From Heliopora coerulea (taxonomy: Eukaryota > Cnidaria > Anthozoa > Scleralcyonacea > Helioporidae), in contig JASJOG010000069.1 of the NCBI GenBank assembly GCA_030142905.1, forward strand, positions 1,343,501 to 1,407,500: a stretch of DNA of 64,000 nt, in the 5' to 3' direction. A program made the translations under genes and the position numbers. Of the stretch, positions 50,301 through 60,000 are shown piece by piece; positions within the stretch are counted from its first letter, which is position 1, and each line of letters opens with the position of its first letter. Below the pieces are notes generated by a model. The model searched no databases, was not told where the DNA came from, and saw nothing but the letters and a program-made list of their open reading frames with translations.

Positions 50301-53300
50301 AGAATTTGAATTACATATTCATGACTTGCACAACTTTCACCTTTCATCCGCTGCTGGGCTGTTTGAAAATGTAACAATGTAAATTAAATATTGAAGAATT
50401 CCTAATTATCAATTATCGTTTAATTAACCCATTAATGCATCATATTTCTTTTTCTTTTTTTCTTAGTTCTCTCTTTGATTTTGCTTTGTTCTGTCCCTTG
50501 TTCTTTGTTCAATCTATCCGATATATCACACACCATGCGTTAAAAATTATTTTAAGGAATGTTCACTATCTCAGTTTCAATTTGATAATAAAAATTCTAA
50601 TCTATGCAGTTGATCTCTTTGTTATGGGTCAAGTGCAGTTTAGCATTCACCTGATCTGATTAGCCAATTGCGGACTTGCGGTCTCAACTAACCAAACCTT
50701 AACCCTAACCCATACTTTAACCCGAACTCCAACCCAAACTCTAACCCAAACTCTAACCCAAACCAAACCGAAAAAGGTCAGTGGTTTGTCGGGACACGAT
50801 AAACTGCACTCTATCAGAGACCATTGAAAAGCCTTTTTAATTTTAAAAAGTTTGCTGAACTGAAATTAACTTGTTACTTTATGGTGCATCAAAATCCCGA
50901 CGTAATTATTAGACCATCAGTCGCAAAATTTCGGGCTTTAGTCGCCTAATAAGTAACGTTTAGAGTTCCGAGAAGGTGACGGTCTATTAGAGTTAAACAG
51001 TATTTCACGTCCTGCTTCAGTTTGTTTGCCAACTAACATAATATATTTCTTTCCTAGATCACCATTTTGTTGACTTTCCGCCATTTGCTAGCAACAAGTA
51101 TGCTCGTGGTACACACGAATTTGTGCTACACTACTGCGCTTCCTAGCACGTGTTTTAGAGCTTCCTGATTAGAACGGTGCAATGCATATCATTGCAGAGC
51201 AGTGTAGTGCGGTGCAGTGCAGTATAGCATAGCGGAGCACAGAGGAATGCAGTACATTAAAGCAATTCAGTTAAGTGAGTGCCGAGCTTTAGCGAGGCAG
51301 CGTAGTTAAGTAACATTGAACGAATTCAATGTTCTGCAGTGAGTGCCTTGACGCACGGAAGAGAGGAGTAAGGTGCAGTGTACCATTGGTGGAGAGAGAG
51401 GCACTGTGAACTACACCACACTGAGTCAAAGCAGTGTAGAGAACTGAATGTGTACTATGCAGTGGAGAGGAGATTGTGGAACTGTAAAATGTTCATCAGT
51501 ATAGCGCAGCGCAGATTACTTTAGAGCAACATAGACTGGCGAAATGAAGGGCAATCCAAAGCAATAGTCGGACGATGAGATGCATGTCAATATAGTCCAA
51601 AACAGGTCATGAAAGAATAAATCAATACGGATTTAACGTTGGAAGAGACTACCACAAGAGACATCATCCATGCATTGTTTCAATGAACTTTATAATGTTT
51701 AATCTTACCCAATCTTATGAAAATGTTCAAAGTCGAACCAGAATACAACACAATAGGCAAATATGTTGGCAAAGTCAGCACATAAACTAAAATATAAAAA
51801 AGAAAGTTACACCATCATGACAAGAATCGAGGAAAATACAACGAGTTGGTTTAGGTTCTTGGATCAGTCCCTTTTTCGACATATTAATTTACAGCACAAA
51901 TCACGTGAGTAAATAGGTTTAAGGCCCTGAAAGATCCCTCTCTAATGCAGATGTCTCTTCAAGACAGATATTTTTCCAAGGCAGAGACTTCTCCAGGGCA
52001 GATTCTCTTGCTGACAAACCTAGTTCTAAGGAAGATATTTCCTGACACAGCTATCTCTCTCAAACAGACACGTCTCGAAGGCACCCGCATCTCTACGCTA
52101 TATACGACAGTCAGCCGAACTGTTTTTCAGGAAAGACGATACTCAAAGTAGAATTCTTAATTCAGAGATAAATTCTTTATAGTACAAACTAATTCACAAG
52201 TTTCATGGCAAGGCATTTCTTGATTAAGCAACAAGAGCTGATCCTAAATTCGTTATCACACATTAGAATAAAAACATCAACAAAATAAGAAATTTTAATG
52301 CAGGTACCTGAAAAGGCTAAGATTTTGCAACTGTCTTACATTTGTCAAAATAACCAAGGGCAAGATCATTCCAATTAGAAATTGATTTCTAAAAAGAGAA
52401 AAATTTTCTTGAATGCTAAAATTTCATTCTTCATTTCTGCCAAGTGACTTTTTAATTAAGTATTTCTTGTACATGCATACTGTACTAAGTTCATACAGTA
52501 TGCCTGTACAGGAAATAACAAAATGTAAATAGAATACGCATTCATTTAGGTTTGCAGAGCGACAGATAAAGTCACTCAGACAGGCTGGCAGACAGACAGA
52601 CTAACATATTAATAGACTAAACGGCTTAAATTTGAAAAGCTCAACCCGTAGTGAAATTTTTGTAATACAATCGCAAGATACTTTCTCTTGGAGTTTTTTG
52701 CAAAGCTGGCTAGGCTTGCACTTCAGCCCAGCTAACGCGGTTCCGGCGTGAAACTCTCCACCTATTTAGCCCTCTGTATGTGACCTTATCTGAATAAGCA
52801 AACCTGAACGGCATCATCACAAAACTACTAGTTTGTAGAGCGGTGAGTGCCAACGAATTATGTCGAGTGTTTCGGACTTTAATTCAGAAAGAGGCAGAAA
52901 ATTTTCCTACGTTTTTTTTGTGCTGTCTAAGACGTGATCGTAAGCAATTAATTTTTTTTTTTTAATTTCAGTGGGTACTCGTAATATTCATTTCCGTTTT
53001 TCTCGATCAATGAAAGATCAATGAAGAAATCTGTGTCCCTGTATTGCTCCTACAGATCTCATGTACACTCGCAAAAGTTTGCTCGGCTAAGGATTCGATT
53101 TGGGCTGAACCTACTGGTAGCTAATGGTGATCAGATTCAGAAATTTACACCGTTTTCTTTCAGTTTCAAAGTCTCTCTCAATATCATCTATGGTAGTGCA
53201 TCAAATTTTTGAAAATTTCGATGGTAAAATATATCCCAACTTTTTCAATTCCCACTTGGGCATTTTGGGGCATAGCATCTCAGACCACAATGCGTCTGAA

Positions 53301-56300
53301 AGAAAAAAACCGGAAATGAATCAAAAATTTGGGTTTGTTGTAGGTATTGAGGTTAAGCCTCGAACTTTCCTACGATGTGCGAGGCGGTAGTAGGGCCTTA
53401 ATAAGCTACATACAGTGCCATTTTATGGTTTATATCATGCTCTCTGTATGATTGTATAAGCTTACTTGCTGAATGTCTTTATGAAGTTGGATAAATTCTC
53501 AGAAATAAATATTAAATAAGCACAGCAAAATCCTATAAGATAAGGATAATTATAATTAAATTAAACTGAATTAAATCAAATTAAAAGAAACCAAATCAAA
53601 TAATCAAAACTAAATTGGATAAATTTAAACTAAACAGACTAAAGTGTGGGCCAAAAACTGGACCATAGTATATATCAGCACGCCAGAATGGCCTGGCTTT
53701 TTTGTGTACAAGAGCCTGGTAGACGTCGAAAAATGAGTTACAGGATGGACCCAGAGCAAATCAAATAATTCACTAGGGATCAACAATACTTAATATGAAG
53801 CTGCATTATCCAGCCAAATGGTTAATTTCATTAGCCACTATCTGGCACCGTTAAACAATTTTTCTCTTTTTTGTCTTAATACAACATGTCAAAGCGGCGG
53901 CTTTTTCTCCGATAAGCAACTGATTGTAATCGTATATTCTTTTTGTAAGGCTAAACATGCATGTTTGCACCTACAACTACGATAATTTTTAACATTTAAT
54001 GAAAGGAATTTCGGTCAGTTTTACTGTGCGTGAGCAATGAACGCTTAGCAGCAGATATCCGTCATTTCGACTTGGTGCATGTTGCACTATACTAGCACTG
54101 ACACAGCACATATCCTGCACCAAACAAATGCAATCATTTCCCGATCGTTTCGTATATCTATTCTGTGCCCCCAAAAGTCTGACACAGATTCCATTTTTTG
54201 AAAGTTCTTAAGCCTGGTTTACTGAGAGCACGGTCTTCACGTAATCGCGACGATCGCGGAGGTTATTCTTTTGATCGATCGCAACAACTGCAGCGATCAT
54301 AGCGACGGTAGCGATTATATGGTAACCAAGGTTTAATTCGACGTTCTTGCCTTCGTTGGACAATGCACCCATTTTGCAGGCTGCAAATAGGAATATGCAC
54401 GAGTTTGACCACGTAGTTTTGTGACGTAAAAGAACGTCAGCAGTGGCGGATCCAAGGTGGGGCCCAAGGAGCCCCAGAGATCTGTTTTTGTACTTTACCG
54501 CAGTAAAGTTGTATCTGTCAACGTTGGTTTCATTCCGTTGTTTTACATTTTACTGTTCCAGTCGCACCTAATCTGGTGAGCGCGATTTATGAATTTCCTC
54601 GTGCAGTCGTGCATTTTCCAATGAATTTTTAATGACTTTTATAAATAGATATTTTATAAAACTCATTAAACCAAGCTACTACATGTACTAAGATTGATAT
54701 TAATTCTAACTTAAGATATAATTGGGACAAAATATAAGTTTTTAAACAAAACAGAATAGATGGTGTTACGTGTAAAAACTCCGGCACATTGGACGCCGCT
54801 CCCTAACCGCAACCAAGACGCGTGGAAATCAGCAAGACTTTAATTTAATGATATCCTGTACACAAAACGCGTCCACGTTGCACCGCTGGTGTAACGCGTT
54901 CAGTGCGAGAAATATCATTAAAATAATATGATAACTTTCGACGCGAAGTATAAATAAGATAGCCAAACAAAAAACTCGGGAAATTGGCATACAGTTACGG
55001 CGTCGCGTTGGCGTCCAATGAGTACGAGCCTTAGGGGACGGTGTATTTAAATGAATACGAAAGTAAAAATATACATAGTTACATAGCAAATTACATGTAT
55101 GCTGACTTACCAACTTGTGAAACAACCACAAGACTGTCAACTAAAACTATTCCAGAGTATCCTAATGCATGTAGCCCTAGTTGGGAATAAAATGATTGTC
55201 CTGGTCACGCACATAGTCATCAACACAAAAACGTATATCTGAGTATTCTACCAATGCAGCTGTTTCGATCACTTTTAAACGTTTCAACATGTTTAGATCT
55301 TATTTGTGTACTGTTACACATACATTTTAGTCAGCTGCATTAGGGAATATAACTAAAAATTCGGACATTATTTTATTACCACTGTTAATCTACCACTATT
55401 TTGAGACTCGTCCATATGAGGACATACCTTTAAACTTAAATCACAGAGTATAATTATTAATTAAAACTATGTGTGTGTTCAAATTAAGAATAAAGTTAAT
55501 TTTACTTATCTGCACAACAATAAAAGAAATATCTGCACAAAAAAGCATTTAACCCTTTCCTGGCAAGATGACAAGTAAAGTCTTCTGGTGTTAGCCAGAC
55601 TACAGTAATCGATGACTGATCTTGACAGGAAAGACTTTACAAAGAAACACTTTCTAAAATCTCAGCCTTATCTAGCTTTCAAAATGGCTTTTTTGAACCT
55701 CTGATGCAGATGTGGATAGAAATTCTGCTGAGTTTTCAAAGGTTTCAGACGCCTTCTTTTTTTTAAAAAAATCAAATCAAAAGACAAACGTGAAGTGGCC
55801 TTTGATCATGACCTTGAGGTTTTCATCCGGACATGTTTGCTTTGCCTCCGAATTTGTCCAATATGGTGGCAATCAATTTTGACCCTACAGATGAGTGACA
55901 TTAAGCTATAATGCCCCCTCTAGTTAATCTATAATCTCCATGGTCAGGTTTAGGTTTAGGTTTGAGTGAGTTGAGCTCGCGATTGCTTAATTAATTCAGG
56001 TGCATTTGCTAAGCTGCACTCGATCCTAAGATAGCAAAAACAGTTTGGTAGTATGGTAGAATACAGACTGCTTGTGCGAAATTAATTTCATAAAACATAA
56101 TTTTCTTTTAATTTTTGAGTTTTTGCATTCAGCAAACCCAAGCAAAGAAGTCAGAATGGAATGTAAAATCTCAGGTTAGTTGATACCTGTTAACCAATGG
56201 TGTCGTCAGGGGTAGGTAGGTGGAGACATTATGCGCTGAGTGCATTAAAATGATGAAAACCACATAATCATCCATGAAATAGAGAAACGTTCACTCACTG

Positions 56301-56984
56301 AAGTTGAGAGCGGTGTTTTAAACAATTTAATTATTTTGCCACACTTGCATGAAATGCACAATTTTGCTCCCTACAACCTCAATTATGTTCATTTAGGAAG
56401 GTACAGCTAGTCAGGTATCTCCACCCATGTACTAGTTTTTTTTAACATCAGTAAAATGATTACCTATATCTCCGAACTCCATTTCAAGATGAACACCAGT
56501 CTAACAGCATAAAGAATGAAAAAAAAATTTTTTAGACTCAGTTCTCAAAAATGTCTTTCAGTTGCACACCGTCTGTTATAAATTTTTTCCCATGGAGGTG
56601 AATTCCCAAGGTGTCACCATTTGATGATTTGTTGTTTAAGTAATTCACGCCCCCAGTGCATGTATAACGAAAGAAGGCTGAACAGTCGAAGTCTTTTACA
56701 ATAAAGGAATGGTGAGTTGTCTTCCTCTACCATTTTCTTTCCACTTATTTTTATTAATTTATTTAAGAGAGGAGACTAAGAGATCTTAGGATGGATCCTT
56801 CTCCTCGAGGCTAATTGTTTGAACTTGACATTTCATTTTTAATATCTTTTTAAGGTATGTACGTATGAATGTATGTATGCATGTATGCATATGTACGTAT
56901 GTATGTATGCATGTATGTATGTATGTATGTATGTATGTATGTATGTATGTATGTATGTATGTATGTATGCATATGTATGTATGC

Positions 56985-57015
<31 letters not shown>

Positions 57016-60000
57016 TGAATGAATGAATGAATGAATGAATGAATGAATGTATTTATGTATGTGTGTACGTATGTATGTCTGTATGTACTATTTATAAGAA
57101 GCTATTCTGTGTCAGGAAATACAGATGCAACACGGACACAAGATTTTAAAACTACTTCCAAAATGTCCTCTAAGTCACTTTGGAGGACGGTAAAAACTTC
57201 TTTTAATGAATGGATCAAGCATAAAGAAATCAGTTTTATCGTAAAAAATGCGGGCAGAAGACAGCAGCAGTGTAGACAAATGTGATGCATAATTGACGCT
57301 AGATCAGTCAGTTGACTCAGTTCTGCACCAGAGTTAACAGACTTTTTTTTTTTTTAATTTTCCTTATGAAATATTAAGAATTTTAGAAATATATACAAAG
57401 GATGAAATGTGAACCAAAAAATTTCATTTTTCGACTATCAAGTCGGACAAAGTCAAACCAAACTAAGTAAGTGTGGCGATATTTCCAGTAATACAACAAA
57501 AACGAGAAAAAGTGTTTCGCCTGATATCGAAACACCGAAAAGTGTTTCGAAAAATAACTAGGTGAAGTGAGTTTTTTTGGACATACTTTGAGGTGTTTGG
57601 ATATTGGGTGGGACACTTTCTCGTGTTCGATCTGCCTTTTCATTCCCATTTTAAGAAAAGAGTTTATTTCAATTTAATCTAATTGGGGGTTTAACGACTC
57701 CTACAGATCTGGTTTTCAACAATTTTACGCCTGAAGACGGCATTTGTTGTCTCTATTAATTTTACTCTGACTAACGCAAGACGATTTTACTTGTCAAAGG
57801 GGAAACCCCAGCAAGCTTCAAAAGGTTAATACTCCACGATAGGTTGGCTCACAGCGGTATTGTTATTTGTTGCTTTTCCACTCTTTCACTTGATTCTGCC
57901 TCTGGCATCTGGCCCTTTTCCAGGTCCATTTCAGTTTATTCCATTTTCTCTTCGTTCTAGTGGCGCATCAAATTTCACTCTGCTTCATAAGATCAACGCT
58001 GCTCAGTCTCACGAACAATCACAACTTTCTTAGTGAAATATTTTTACTTTGCATTCTAACCAAATGTCCCGTTTTCAACGGTTCCAATGGTTTTGCAGTT
58101 CGAATTCTTCTGTTGATTTCGACAATACTGTAAACACAGCTGGCCTCTTCTGGCCTCGGATGGTAATCCTGCGTTGGTTCGACAGTTCATTAGGCGTTGA
58201 GCTGGCGTTCCTAAGACGTCATCTCCATGCCCATTTCGACAATTCAGGAGTGATGGATAACAGTCTCTTGCGTCTTCTCCAGCTTTCTATTCTTCGCTCT
58301 TTGTACTACTGAATTCCACCATTACATTGTGGAAAATACTGTGAGGGAGAGACGCATTGAAATCCCCATTTCTGCTAAAACATTTTAAAGTTGTTACTGT
58401 CAAATTGTGGATCATTAACCAATACACCAAGAACTCTATAACGGGTCATATGCGCTTTAATTTATTTTTCTAAACTACTGAATTTGTGTTGAAGTTCAGA
58501 CTTGGCAATAAACCGATTTCAAACCACCCCGAGTAAAATTCAGCGGTCACCAAGTATTGCTTTTGTTTGGACACAAACAGATCTACTCCTATTCGTTAAA
58601 ATGGTCTGCTTGGTAAAAAATAAGGGTGCTGTGGAGTGGCTCTTTGTGTTGTTGTTTCTTATAGTTGTTGTATGTACTACATGTCTTCACTATAGGTGTT
58701 CGATATCACTGCTGATAGCTGGCCAGTATAACAACTCGTACGATGAACCTTAACTTGCTTCGATTCTGAAGCGTGCTTGATGTAGACCATTCATCATAGA
58801 AGTGTACAGCGATGTAGCAATCATCACCTTATCTTTCTTGAATATGACCTGACCATGTATTGGTAATCCTTTTCAAGTCCCAGTAACGTTGAAGACAAGG
58901 TGCCACTTGAGACTTATACAGCGACCAACCAACTTGAATCCTCATTTTCAAGGTTTGTAACGTAGGATCTCTGAATCAATTTAAGTTTCGTCCCTCCGTT
59001 GCTTCTTCTTTCTTTAAAAACCTCGAAAATGTGTATAGATCCAAATGAAAAACTACTAAAATGTAAGTTGGAGCATTTTTCGTGTAGTTCAATTTGCCGG
59101 AACCCACTAGACGGAACCCACCATCAAAGGTAAAAAAGACCTTGGCTTTAACCACTCTCGAGACGACTTCACTAGGTCATGCTGACGTTTAATTGCTTGA
59201 TTTTAAGTTATACAGCTCGATACAAATCCTCAGTTAACCTGGTGTGACCACTGGTACCATCAACGACACCCACCCTATTGACTCAATAACTGGACTCACT
59301 ACACCCGTCTTTTCCATTTGATTAAGTCCCACTTTTATTCTTGGTCAGAATAGGGCTGGTACTCTTCTTGGGACACTTATCTACTTGGATGTGATGACAG
59401 CCATGTAAGCAGTCAATCACAGATATGTTCAAGATACCGCTAAAATTTCCCAGTAATTCGATTTCTGTTCTACCTTTCTTCTCCAACTCTTTGGTGAATC
59501 AAGTTAAGTCGCTCGCAATCTCTCAATCCAAGAACTAATTGCTTTGGACGATCGACTACGTGGAATAACAGCCAATAAGCCTTCGACTTATACAAGGCAT
59601 TAACGAAGATCTCTCTGATAACTCCAATAGTGTCCCCGCGATGAGTCAACATGCCCATAAAAGTTACTTAGTAATATGTCTACAAAGCAGGTGCTCCGGA
59701 ATTTCTTGAATAGTAGGCAAACGTGGTCAAAACGTCACCTGGGAATTGAAAGACTTTCTTTGGAATCCTTTTTTTACTGGGCGAAACCGCCATAAAACTT
59801 ACTGAATACTGCAATACTCCAAAACAAAATTGTTATTCTTCGCCACAAACTCTTTACTTACAAGCAGGCCAAAGGATAGATTTTGATTCGCAGACCAACG
59901 ACATGATTGTGTGGCGTAGCCGATCACTCATTTTGCGAAAGTAATCTCTGCTGGTCATCCTGGAGAGGAAACCAAATGTCATGCCAAAGAACTGCAGAAT

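Larger units (their letters stand above)
48934..51708. other. Long transporter intron between exons g and h
   Basis: Contains the satellite-like and telomere-like tracts and the 50039-50097 repeats listed separately. Otherwise no gene or element seen. Confidence 0.45.

Noticed and set aside
56786..56986. His/Tyr-rich ORF
   Set aside because: Translation of the TATG microsatellite.
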